A stretch of DNA of 64,000 bases from RPRB01 sp035519675. GTDB lineage: Bacteria; Myxococcota; Myxococcia; Myxococcales; Myxococcaceae. The stretch spans positions 1-64,000 of the forward strand of contig DATIWB010000022.1 of NCBI GenBank assembly GCA_035519675.1, in the 5' to 3' direction. The number at the start of each line of letters is the position of its first letter. The stretch's first letter is position 1. The notes beneath the pieces were generated by a model. That model ran no database searches, was not told where the DNA came from, and saw nothing but the letters and a program-made list of their open reading frames with translations. Positions 8,192 through 16,524 of the stretch are shown here, in pieces. Both the position numbers and the translations under genes were made by a program.

Positions 8192-9495
8192 CCCACCGAC
8201 CCCGTCCGACGCGGGACCGGACGGGTTCCGGCGCCGAGCAGCAGGCGGGCCACCAGATCCACGTTGCGCTGGCTCGCCCCGGACACCTGGCGGACCGACT
8301 GCGCCGCCAGGTTGCCGAGGTTGGCGAGGACGTCCGGACGGCCCAGCAGCTCGGAGAGCACCCGGTGGAGCTGCTCGGCGTCGGCCACCTGGATGCCCCC
8401 GCGCCCGAGCAGCACCTGGACGCTGTCGCGAAAGTTCTCCATCCGGGGCCCGAAGAGCACCGGGCGGCCCTGCGCGGCGGGCTCGAGGATGTTCTGGCCG
8501 CCCCGCGGAGTGAAGCTCCCCCCCACGAAGACCACCGTGGCCAGCCGGTACGCCCGGGCGAGCTCGCCGATGGTGTCGAGCACCATCACCGGCGCCCCTG
8601 CGGGCCCCCCCGTCCGCCGGCCTGCCTCGACGCCGCGCGCCTGGGCCGCCGACTGCACCCGCGCCGCCCGGTCCACGTAGCGCGGGGCCAGCACCAGCCG
8701 GAGCCCCGGGTGCGAGTCCCGGAGCCGCTGCCACACCGAGAGGAGAATCTCCTCCTCGCCCTCGTGGGTGCTGCCGCCCATCAGCACCGGCACGTCCGGC
8801 GGCAGCCCGAGCGCGGTCCGCAGCGCCTCGTCCTCCGGCGAGGGAGCGGGAACCGCCAGCCCGTCGAACTTGGTGTTCCCCGTCACCCATACCCGGTCCA
8901 GCGGGGCGCCGAGCGAGAGCGCACGTTCGGCCTCCTCGTCCTCGCGCATCAGCAGCAGGTCCAGCTCGGTGAGGGGATTGCCGAAGACCGCGAAGAGCGT
9001 CCGGTAACCCCGGAGCCGCTCCGGGGAGAACCGGCCGTTGGTGAGCACCACCCGGGTTCCGGCGACGTGCGCCGCGTGGATGAGGTTCGGCCAGATCTCC
9101 GCGTACTCGAGCACCAGGAGGTCCGGCCGCACCGCGCGCACTGCCCGCCGGGTGCTCCCCGCCAGGTCCCACGGGGCGTAGAGCACCGCGTCCACCTGCG
9201 AGCGCAGGCGCTGCTCGGCCATCGCCCGCCCGGTGTCGGTGATGGTGGAGAGCACGATGCGCGCGTCGGGGAAGCGCTCGCGGAACCGGCCGATCATCGG
9301 GGCCAGTGCCTGGAGGTCGCCCGCGCTCGCGCCATGGAGCCAGACCCGCGGCCAGCCTCCCTCGGGCAGGCGTTCCGGAGAGTAGAACCCAAACCGCTCC
9401 AGGAGGCCGCCGCGGGTCTTCCGCGCGAGCAGCAGCAGCGGCGAGAGGAGCAGGAACAGCAGGGTGCTGAGCAGCACGTACAGCGCCCGCCTCAC
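8188..9495 (-). CDS. waaA: 3-deoxy-D-manno-octulosonic acid (Kdo) transferase
   Basis: Transfers Kdo from CMP-Kdo to lipid A precursor at the inner membrane. 435 residues with a GTG start; an N-terminal membrane anchor (about 4-24), then HGASAGDLQALAPMI, VLSTITDTG, EYAEIWPN, NGRFSPERLRGY, VTGNTKFD, GSTHEGEEE, LDTIGELARAY and VGGSFTPRGGQNILEPAAQGRPVLFGP, all aligning with WaaA. The expected catalytic Glu of the VSVGE motif is Asp60 here (ASAGD). One or several Kdo additions cannot be predicted. Overlaps both neighbours by 4 nt. Confidence 0.94.
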   Translation of the reverse strand: MRRALYVLLSTLLFLLLSPLLLLARKTRGGLLERFGFYSPERLPEGGWPRVWLHGASAGDLQALAPMIGRFRERFPDARIVLSTITDTGRAMAEQRLRSQVDAVLYAPWDLAGSTRRAVRAVRPDLLVLEYAEIWPNLIHAAHVAGTRVVLTNGRFSPERLRGYRTLFAVFGNPLTELDLLLMREDEEAERALSLGAPLDRVWVTGNTKFDGLAVPAPSPEDEALRTALGLPPDVPVLMGGSTHEGEEEILLSVWQRLRDSHPGLRLVLAPRYVDRAARVQSAAQARGVEAGRRTGGPAGAPVMVLDTIGELARAYRLATVVFVGGSFTPRGGQNILEPAAQGRPVLFGPRMENFRDSVQVLLGRGGIQVADAEQLHRVLSELLGRPDVLANLGNLAAQSVRQVSGASQRNVDLVARLLLGAGTRPVPRRTGSVG

Positions 9496-10643
9496 GGCGC
9501 CGCCTCCACCTTCACTGGCTGGGCGAGGAGCCAGGGCCAGGAGGCGTCGCCCAGCCCGAGCCCCGGCGTCTCCACCCGGACCTCCACCAGCACCTGGCCG
9601 GGTCCCTCCAGCCGGAGGTGCGAGGCGTCCACCATGCGCCCCGGGCCGTGCACCCGCATCTGCACACCGGGCGGATGCAACGCCGGGAGCCGGACCTCGA
9701 GCACCTCGCCCACCCGGAACGTCCGCCGGTCCGCCGGCAACACCGCGAACCCTGCCGCGGCGGCCAGCGCGTCCACCGCGCAGTAGAAGCGGCCGGCGCG
9801 CAGCTCCTGCACCACCGCCTGCGCCCCCTCCGCTGGCCCCTCCGGCAAGGAGGTGATGCCGGTGAGGTGCACCGACATCCAGCGGAAGGCCGCGCCGTAG
9901 CTCGGGTAGCCGTGCGCGTCCGGGCCACAGAAGGCGAGCTTGGGCTCGGGTGCGTCGAGCGCGAGCAACCACTCCTCGACGGGGCGCGCCTCGGCGAGCG
10001 CGTAGACCAGCGCGCGCTCGGGGCTCACCAGGGCGGTCCCCAGCGCCGGGAGCAGCCGGCCCAGCGGCTGCTGGCGGAGCGCGCCCCAGGCCGAGTCGCC
10101 GCTCCACACCTCGACCCCGCTCGCGGCCCGGGCCTGCGCGAGGTCGGTCCACGCCCGCTGGGGGTGGAGCGGGTGGGCCAGCACCGCGATGCCGCCGAGC
10201 TCGAGCACCGCGCGCACCGGGGCCGAGACCTTCTCCGCGTCCGTCAGAGGCCGCCGGGTCCCCACGTCCGCCAGGTGGCCGAAGGGGGTGCTCGACTCCT
10301 CGCCCGGAACGAGGAGCACCCCCTCCTCCCGCGCCGGGGTGGGCAGCTCCTTGGGGTTGTGGTCGGTCAGCACCAGGAAATCGAGCCCGGCCGAGCGCGC
10401 CGCCTGGGCGACGTCGGTGGGGCTCCCCCGACCGTCGCTCCGGGTGGTGTGCACGTGCCAGGCGCCCCGCAGCTCGCGGGTCGCGGGCGGCGGGGTCAGC
10501 GGGAGCGGGCGCACCGCGGCCAGCAGCGCGAACCAGCCAAGCGTCAGGGCGAGGAGGCCCAGCGCCCAGCGGAGCAGGCGGATCCACCCCGGCGTCTTCC
10601 GCCGGCGGCGGATGGGCCGCACCACCATGCTCGGGCGTCTCAC
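9492..10643 (-). CDS. Membrane-anchored PHP-domain hydrolase in LPS operon
   Basis: 383 residues from a GTG that overlaps the upstream exporter stop by 4 nt. A single N-terminal membrane helix (about 22-45) follows a basic stretch, so the catalytic part is probably periplasmic. The PHP metal-binding set is present: HVH (63-65), D70, TDHN (93-96), E115/E116, AHP (156-158) and PDAHG (241-245). A beta-rich tail (about 300-383) follows. PHP enzymes are phosphoesterases using metal ions; the substrate is unknown. Its place between the MsbA-like exporter and waaA, with overlaps on both sides, suggests a role in LPS or envelope metabolism, but this is inference. Confidence 0.8.
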   Translation of the reverse strand: MRRPSMVVRPIRRRRKTPGWIRLLRWALGLLALTLGWFALLAAVRPLPLTPPPATRELRGAWHVHTTRSDGRGSPTDVAQAARSAGLDFLVLTDHNPKELPTPAREEGVLLVPGEESSTPFGHLADVGTRRPLTDAEKVSAPVRAVLELGGIAVLAHPLHPQRAWTDLAQARAASGVEVWSGDSAWGALRQQPLGRLLPALGTALVSPERALVYALAEARPVEEWLLALDAPEPKLAFCGPDAHGYPSYGAAFRWMSVHLTGITSLPEGPAEGAQAVVQELRAGRFYCAVDALAAAAGFAVLPADRRTFRVGEVLEVRLPALHPPGVQMRVHGPGRMVDASHLRLEGPGQVLVEVRVETPGLGLGDASWPWLLAQPVKVEAAP

Positions 10644-12487
10644 CGGCTCGTCCCCGTGGCCGCTGGCGGTGGGTGCTGCAGCGACCAGGCCTCGGCGTAC
10701 CACCCCCCGTGCAGGAGCAGCTCCGCGTGCGTTCCCTCCTCGACCACCCGGCCCGCGACCAGCACGTGGATGCGGTCTGCCCGGGCAGTGGTCTCCAGCC
10801 GGTGGGCGATGACCAGGGCCGTCCTGCCCGGAAGGACCGCCTCGAGCGCCACCTGCACCTCGCGCTCACCTTCCGGGTCGAGGTTGCTGGTCGCCTCGTC
10901 CAGGACGAGGAGCCGCGCCTCGCGGAGCACCGCCCGGGCCAGCGCCAGCCGCTGCCGCTGTCCTCCGCTGAGCCGCGACCCCCGCTCGCCGAGGGGCGTG
11001 TCCCACTGACGCGGCAGGGCCATGACGAACTCCTCGGCCCGCGCCGCCCGGAGCGCGGAGCGCAGCTCGCCCCCGGTCGCCTCGGGCCGCACGGCGAGGA
11101 GGTTCTCCCGCACCGTCCCCGAGAACAGCAGCGGCTCCTGCGTGACCAGCGCCACCTGCGAGCGGAGCGAGGCCACGGTGCAGGCCTCCACGTCCACCCC
11201 GTCCCAGAGGATGCGACCGGCGTCGGGCCGGACGAAGCGGAGCAGCAGCGCGGCCACGGTGCTCTTCCCCCCGCCGCTCGGGCCGACCAGCGCCGTCGCC
11301 TTCCCCACCGGGATCTCCAGCTCCAGCCGGGAGAGCGCCGGCCGGTCCCCGTACGAGAGGCTCACCGTGTCGAACCGCACCGAGCGGACGAGCCGCGGGG
11401 CGGCCTTCGCCCCGGGCGCGTCGGTCACCAGCGGTGGAGTCTCCAGAACCTCCAGGAGCCGCTCCGCCGCGGCCGCGCCCTGGGTGGCGAACTGCGAGGC
11501 GCGCCCCAGCTCCTTCGCCGGCTGGTAGAGAAGGATGAGCGCGGCGAGGAAGGAGAGCAGCCGCTCGGGGGCGACCTGCATGCCCCCCGCCCACACCAGC
11601 ACTCCGGCCACCGCGAGTGCCGCCAGCACCTCGGTCACCGCGGGCACCGCGGCGCGCGCCCAGGCAGCGCGGGCCAGGGTGGCGGCGTGTGCCTCGGCCC
11701 GGGCGGAGAACCGGGCGGCCTCGGCCGCCTCCACCCCGTAGGCCTGGACCGTCCGCACCGCGGCGAGCGCCTCCCGGAGCTGCCCGGCCATCCCGCCGAG
11801 CCGCACCTGGCCCTCGCGCGTCCGGCGGAGCACCGAGCGGGTCAGCCTCGAGACCGGGAACCCCGCCACCGGGACCACCGCCAGCGCCACCAGGGCCAGC
11901 CGCCACTCCAGCGACACCGCCACCGCCGAGAGGACGAGGATCTGGAGCCCGTCGCGGATCCACGAGCCGACCGCGTAGATGGCCGCGGTCTCCACCGCGT
12001 TCACGTCGGCCGAGAAGCGCGAGAGGAGATCCCCGCTCATCCGGCCCGCGAGCTGTACCGGCGACTGGCGCAGCAGCGCATCGAGCAGCCCCCGCCGGAG
12101 CCAGACCACGGTCCGCTGACCGAACTGACCGGTCCAGGTGAACTGCGCGGCGTACGCCACGCCCTTCACCAGCGCCACCGCGATCAGCACCAGGGGGAGT
12201 GAGAGCAGCAACCGATCCCGGCCCGCGGCCTCGAGCGCCGGCGCCCAGCTCGCCACCCGCCCCAGCGCCGAGGCGCCGCCGGTCAGCAGGAACCGCAGCG
12301 CTGGTCCGACCAGGAAGGCATACAGGCCGGTGGCCAGCGCGAGGACGCCCATCGCCAGGGTGGCGAGCAACAGACGCCCCAGGTGCGGACGCGCGTAGGG
12401 CACGAGGCGCCACAGCGCGCGCCACCCCGAACGGCGGCCGAGGGTGTTGTCCGGAGCGGTGGTCACCAGGGACCCGAGGTGTACCAT
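10640..12487 (-). CDS. msbA: MsbA-like ABC exporter (permease-ATPase fusion)
   Basis: A half-transporter of 615 residues: six membrane helices in the first ~325 residues, then an ATPase with Walker A GPSGGGKST (402-410), signature LSGGQRQRLALARAVL, Walker B LLVLDEATSNLDPEGE and H-loop VIAHRLET. In this setting the most likely role is flipping lipid A-core across the inner membrane, as MsbA does, though family members also export drugs and peptides. The ATG at 12487 has AAGGCAGG upstream. It is divergent from lpxB with 17 bp between start codons and heads the LPS operon. Confidence 0.88.
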   Translation of the reverse strand: MVHLGSLVTTAPDNTLGRRSGWRALWRLVPYARPHLGRLLLATLAMGVLALATGLYAFLVGPALRFLLTGGASALGRVASWAPALEAAGRDRLLLSLPLVLIAVALVKGVAYAAQFTWTGQFGQRTVVWLRRGLLDALLRQSPVQLAGRMSGDLLSRFSADVNAVETAAIYAVGSWIRDGLQILVLSAVAVSLEWRLALVALAVVPVAGFPVSRLTRSVLRRTREGQVRLGGMAGQLREALAAVRTVQAYGVEAAEAARFSARAEAHAATLARAAWARAAVPAVTEVLAALAVAGVLVWAGGMQVAPERLLSFLAALILLYQPAKELGRASQFATQGAAAAERLLEVLETPPLVTDAPGAKAAPRLVRSVRFDTVSLSYGDRPALSRLELEIPVGKATALVGPSGGGKSTVAALLLRFVRPDAGRILWDGVDVEACTVASLRSQVALVTQEPLLFSGTVRENLLAVRPEATGGELRSALRAARAEEFVMALPRQWDTPLGERGSRLSGGQRQRLALARAVLREARLLVLDEATSNLDPEGEREVQVALEAVLPGRTALVIAHRLETTARADRIHVLVAGRVVEEGTHAELLLHGGWYAEAWSLQHPPPAATGTSR

Positions 12488-12504
12488 CCTGCCTTCGAGC
12501 GTCC

Positions 12505-13674
12505 ATGGCCAACGGCGAGCTGATGGTGGTGGCAGGCGAAGCCTCGGGTGACCTTCACGCTGCGGACGTCCTGGCCGAGCTCCGCCGCCGCCGGCCCGAG
12601 CTCCGCGCCTTCGGGATGGGGGGCCCGCGCCTGGAGGCCGCCGGGCTGGAGCGGCTGTTCGACGCACGAGAAATTTCCGTGATGGGCATCGCCGAGGTGC
12701 TGCCGCGCCTGCCCCGCATCTGGCGGGTCTTCCGCGCGCTGGTACGCGCCGCCCGGGAGCGCCGACCGTCGGCCGCCCTGCTGGTGGACGTGCCCGACTT
12801 CAACCTGCGGCTCGCGCGGAAGCTCCGGGCCGCTGGCATCCCGGTGGTGTTCTACGTGAGCCCCACCGTGTGGGCGTGGCGGCGCGGCCGCGTCCGGCAG
12901 ATCGCCCGTGACGTGGACCGGATGCTCTGCATCCTGCCCTTCGAGGAGGAGTTCTACCGGGCCCACGGCGTGCGCGCCCGCTACGTGGGCAATCCGGTGG
13001 TGGAGCAGGTTCCCCCACCCGGGGCCCCCGAGTCCTTCCGGCGCGCTCTCGGACTCGACGTCGGCCGCCTCACCCTGGCGCTCCTCCCGGGGAGCCGCCC
13101 GAGCGAGCTTCACCGGCTGCTCCCGACGATGGTCGAGAGCGCGGCGTTGCTCCAGCGCGAACGCCCCGAGCTGCAGATCGTCGTCCCGGTCGCCCCGGGT
13201 CTGGACCGGGCACCGGTGGAGGAGGCTTTCTCGGCGCGCGGCCTCCGCCCCACGCTCGTCGACGGCCGGGCCGCCGAGGTGGTGGGCGCCTCGGACGTCG
13301 CGGTGGTGGCCTCGGGGACCGCCACGCTGGAGGCCGCGCTGATGCAGCGCCCGATGGTGGTGGTCTACCGGATGTCGGCGCTCAGCTGGGCGATCGGCAG
13401 GCTGCTGGTGAGGGTGGCCTTCGTCTCGCTGGTGAACCTCCTCAGCGGTCGGCGGCTGGTCCCCGAGCTGCTCCAGGCGGAGCTCCGCCCCCAGGCGGTG
13501 GCCGACGAGGTCCGCCGGCTCTGGGCGCCGGGACGGGCCCGCGATGCCCAGCTCGAGGGTCTGCTCGCGCTCCGGGCGCGGCTGGGGAACGGCCCCACCG
13601 CCTCGCGCGTGGCAGACGAAGTGCTGGAGGTGATGGACGCGCGTGGTAAGGAGCCGGCCTCCCTCGCCCGATGA
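12505..13674 (+). CDS. lpxB: Lipid-A-disaccharide synthase
   Basis: Condenses UDP-diacylglucosamine with lipid X to form the lipid A disaccharide. 389 residues, GT19 family: MVVAGEASGDLHAADVLAELR (about 7-27), GMGGPRLEAAGLE, the LVDVPDFNLRLARKL segment, VSPTVWAWRRGR and LPGSRPSELHRLLP, and SGTATLEAALMQRPMVVVYR near the C terminus are typical LpxB motifs. Followed, with a 4-nt overlap, by a polyprenol-type glycosyltransferase. Its promoter must lie inside the divergent exporter gene because only 17 bp separate the starts. Confidence 0.96.
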   Translation: MANGELMVVAGEASGDLHAADVLAELRRRRPELRAFGMGGPRLEAAGLERLFDAREISVMGIAEVLPRLPRIWRVFRALVRAARERRPSAALLVDVPDFNLRLARKLRAAGIPVVFYVSPTVWAWRRGRVRQIARDVDRMLCILPFEEEFYRAHGVRARYVGNPVVEQVPPPGAPESFRRALGLDVGRLTLALLPGSRPSELHRLLPTMVESAALLQRERPELQIVVPVAPGLDRAPVEEAFSARGLRPTLVDGRAAEVVGASDVAVVASGTATLEAALMQRPMVVVYRMSALSWAIGRLLVRVAFVSLVNLLSGRRLVPELLQAELRPQAVADEVRRLWAPGRARDAQLEGLLALRARLGNGPTASRVADEVLEVMDARGKEPASLAR

Positions 13675-14366
13675 ACCCCGCCCTGGTCTGCATCCCCACC
13701 TACAACGAGCGCGAGAACGTCGAGTCCATCGTCCAGGCCGCGCTGGCCGCCGAGCCGCGGGTGGACGTCCTGGTGGTCGACGACGCGAGTCCCGACGGAA
13801 CGGGCGCGCTGGCCGACGGGCTGGCCCGGAAGTCGCCGCGGGTGCACGTGCTCCATCGTGCCGGCAAGGCGGGGCTGGGGAAGGCGTACCTCGCGGCGTT
13901 CGACTGGGCCCTCCAGCGCGGCTACGCCTACGTCCTGGAGATGGACGCCGACTGGAGCCACGACCCGCGCTACCTGCCGACGCTCATCGACCGGGCCTCG
14001 ACCGACGCCGATCTGGTCCTGGGGAGCCGCTGGGTGAAGGGGGGCGGCACCCGGAACTGGGGCATCGGACGGCAGCTCATCAGCCGCGGCGGCTCACTCT
14101 ACGCCCGCACCATCCTCGGCCTCGGGATCCGCGACCTGACCGGAGGCTTCAAGTGCTTCCGGGCCGAGGTGCTGCGGGCCATCGACCTGCCATCCGTTGG
14201 CAGCACCGGGTACGGCTTCCAGATCGAGCTCACCTACCGGGCCATCAAGCGCGGCTTCCGGGTGGCGGAGATCCCCATCGTCTTCGAGGACCGGCGGGTG
14301 GGACAATCCAAGATGTCCCGGGCGATCGTGCTCGAGGCGCTGGCCATGGTGTGGAAGATCCGGTGA
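13671..14366 (+). CDS. Polyprenol-phosphate mannosyltransferase-like GT2
   Basis: 231 residues, single GT2 domain without the membrane tail seen in ArnC/GtrB enzymes. N-terminal CIPTYNERENVESIVQAAL, VVDDASPDGTGALAD, the DxD metal site EMDADWSHDP (about 90-99), GSRWVKGG and DLTGGFKCFRAEVL, and the KMSRAI segment near the end closely follow the Dpm1/polyprenol monophosphomannose synthase pattern. Likely makes a polyprenol-phosphate sugar for glycosylation in the periplasm or for envelope glycans. Translationally coupled to lpxB and marC by 4-nt overlaps. Confidence 0.88.
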   Translation: MNPALVCIPTYNERENVESIVQAALAAEPRVDVLVVDDASPDGTGALADGLARKSPRVHVLHRAGKAGLGKAYLAAFDWALQRGYAYVLEMDADWSHDPRYLPTLIDRASTDADLVLGSRWVKGGGTRNWGIGRQLISRGGSLYARTILGLGIRDLTGGFKCFRAEVLRAIDLPSVGSTGYGFQIELTYRAIKRGFRVAEIPIVFEDRRVGQSKMSRAIVLEALAMVWKIR

Positions 14367-15004
14367 GCGAGCCCGTCTCCTCCGCGCTGGTCGCCCTCTC
14401 GGCGGTCTTCTTCGTGGTCGACCCCATCGGGGTGGTGCCGATCTTCATCGCCATGACCCACGGCGATCCGCCGGAGAAGATGCGCGACACCGCCCGGCGC
14501 GCATCGCTGGTCGCCGCCGGACTGCTGATCTTCTTCGCCCTCTGCGGCACGTTCCTCTTCAAGGTGGTGGGGGTGAGCCTCAGCGCCTTCCGGGTGGCGG
14601 GCGGAATCGTGCTCCTGATCACCGCCCTGGACATGCTCCGGGCCCGTCAGTCCGAGACGCGCACCTCGCCCGAGGAGGCGCAGGAGGCGACCGGGAAGGA
14701 AGATGTGGCCATCGTCCCCCTCGCCATCCCGCTGCTGGCCGGCCCGGGCGCCATCGCCACGGTGATGGTCCTGATGTCCCGGGCCTCGGGAATGGTGTCC
14801 GTGCTCGCGGTGCTCCTGAGCATCGTCGTCACCATGGCCGCGGCCTACTTCCTGCTGCGGGGCGCGCCCCTGGTGCAGCGGGTGCTGGGGCAGTCGGGGG
14901 TGGCGATCATCCAGCGGGTGATGGGGCTGCTCCTCGCCGCCATCGCCGTGCAGTTCATCGCCGAGGGCGGGCGCGAGCTGGTGGGCCTGCCCCCGCCGCC
15001 GTGA
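14363..15004 (+). CDS. marC: MarC-family integral membrane protein
   Basis: 213 residues from a GTG overlapping the GT2 stop (GTGA). Six hydrophobic segments, with the MarC/UPF0056 signature FFVVDPIGVVPIFIAMT near residues 15-31 and PLAIPLLAGPGAIATVMVL in the middle. Function of the family is unsettled; the old link to multiple antibiotic resistance was withdrawn. Being coupled to lpxB and a lipid-linked sugar synthase it may work in envelope lipid metabolism, but that is only context. Confidence 0.9.
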   Translation: MSEPVSSALVALSAVFFVVDPIGVVPIFIAMTHGDPPEKMRDTARRASLVAAGLLIFFALCGTFLFKVVGVSLSAFRVAGGIVLLITALDMLRARQSETRTSPEEAQEATGKEDVAIVPLAIPLLAGPGAIATVMVLMSRASGMVSVLAVLLSIVVTMAAAYFLLRGAPLVQRVLGQSGVAIIQRVMGLLLAAIAVQFIAEGGRELVGLPPPP

Positions 15005-15144
15005 GGGCGCGCCGAACCCGCTGCGGGTAGCACGCTGGCACCGGCAAACGCTGCGCCCCGCTCGGCGGAGCGCACCGGAGGTCCGCGTGTTTGCTCGATC
15101 TCCTTGGGCCTCGACCGGCGTCCGTCTTGCAGAGAAGCGCGAAG

Positions 15145-16452
15145 ATGGATGCGTGTGCTCGCTCCGCGATGGGCCGGGTCGGGACCCTCGCTGCGCTCTG
15201 CTGTCTCCTCGCCGGCTGCGGTCGGGGAGTCGAGTCGCTCCCCACGTTCTACCCGGGCGACACCCAGCCACCGACCAGCGGGCCCGACGTTCCAGGAGTG
15301 GAGGCGATGGACCGCGCGGTTCGCGCCCTCTTGAAGACCTGGAACGTCCCCGGCGCGGCGGTCGCCGTGGCCCGCGACGGCAAGCTGATCCTCGCCCGGG
15401 GATACGGCTATGCGGACTTCGAGGCACGGCAACCGGTCCAGCCCACCTCCAGGTTTCGCATCGGCAGCACCTCCAAGGTCTTGACCGCGATGGCCGTCCT
15501 CCATCTCCGGGAGCAGGGGCTCCTGGACCTCGAGCGCCCGTTTCTCCAGTACCTCCCACAGTTCCAGCTCCCTCCCGGGGCGGACGCTCGCCTCCCGGCG
15601 GTCACCCTTCGTCAGCTGCTCCACCACTCGGGGGGATGGGATCGGGATCTCCGGGGCGACCCGCTCGACCTTCAACGGGAGATCTCGTCTGCACTTGGCG
15701 TCCCGACCCCGGTGATGTGCTCCGACGTCTTCCGCTACCAGCTCGGGAAGCATCTCGACTTCGAGCCCGGGACTCGGTTCGACTACTCGAACTTCGGATA
15801 CTGCATTCTCGGCCTGGTGGTGGAGGCCGTCAGCGGTCGTCCCCTCGAGCTCTACGTGCGCGACAGCGTCCTCGCCCCGATGGGAGTGAACGCCATGTCC
15901 ATCGGCTATTCGCACCTCGCCGAGCGCGGTACGGAGGAGGTCCGGTACTACGACTGGGACGGCGCTCCGCTCGCCGACTCGCTCTTCCCCGGGGAGGACC
16001 AGGTGCCCCTGGTCTACGGCGCGTTCGATCCGATGACCTTCGCCGCGGCCGGAGGATGGATCGGCTCCGCGGTGGACCTCACTCGGATCTTCTCCGCCAT
16101 CGACGGCAGCCGGACGGCGCCCTTCCTCTCCGACGGGTCGCGGGGCGAATGGCTGGAGGACCCCCATCTGCCCGGGATCTCCGGCGCGTGGTACGGGCTG
16201 GGCATCTTCGTCCGCACCCGGCCCGACCGCTGGTGGCACGGGGGATCGCTCTTCGGCGGGCAGACGCTGCTGGTCCATGACGAGGCAGGGAACGACTTCG
16301 CCATCGTCACCAACTCGCGCACCGGCGACCCCGACGGCTTCTCGGCGGATGAGACCAACGCCGTCTTCGCCGGTTTGGTGAGCCTCACTGGCGCGGCGGA
16401 GGACCTCTATCCGCAGTTCCCGTCGCCCCCCGTCCCGCCCCGCAGTCGCTAG
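15145..16452 (+). CDS. Beta-lactamase-family serine hydrolase, predicted lipoprotein
   Basis: About 435 residues. The N terminus has a lipoprotein signal (LCCLLAGC lipobox about 17-24 from the chosen ATG), so the protein should be anchored to a membrane facing the periplasm or the outside. The class C-like hydrolase domain has SxxK in RIGSTSKVL, the YSNFGY (YxN) motif and WWHGGS in the KTG position. Such proteins include esterases and D-aminopeptidases as well as beta-lactamases, so resistance should not be assumed. A second in-frame ATG at 15169 is possible. The 140 bp before it show no clear promoter. Convergent with lpxI. Confidence 0.83.
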   Translation: MDACARSAMGRVGTLAALCCLLAGCGRGVESLPTFYPGDTQPPTSGPDVPGVEAMDRAVRALLKTWNVPGAAVAVARDGKLILARGYGYADFEARQPVQPTSRFRIGSTSKVLTAMAVLHLREQGLLDLERPFLQYLPQFQLPPGADARLPAVTLRQLLHHSGGWDRDLRGDPLDLQREISSALGVPTPVMCSDVFRYQLGKHLDFEPGTRFDYSNFGYCILGLVVEAVSGRPLELYVRDSVLAPMGVNAMSIGYSHLAERGTEEVRYYDWDGAPLADSLFPGEDQVPLVYGAFDPMTFAAAGGWIGSAVDLTRIFSAIDGSRTAPFLSDGSRGEWLEDPHLPGISGAWYGLGIFVRTRPDRWWHGGSLFGGQTLLVHDEAGNDFAIVTNSRTGDPDGFSADETNAVFAGLVSLTGAAEDLYPQFPSPPVPPRSR

Positions 16453-16524
16453 CGGCTCTCTCAGCGGGATCGGCGAGCCCGGGAGTCAGTGCCAAACGCG
16501 AGGGCCCTCCCGCGGACCGCCGGC

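Noticed and set aside
8188..10869. Possible N-terminally extended WaaA of 893 residues (and similar extended frames for LpxK, lolD, heptosyltransferase)
   Set aside because: The extra residues are out-of-frame readings of the upstream overlapping gene; the starts chosen coincide with conserved N termini and 4-nt overlaps.
15145..16452. Antibiotic-resistance beta-lactamase
   Set aside because: The fold and SxxK/YxN motifs fit, but many relatives are esterases or peptidases; resistance cannot be inferred.
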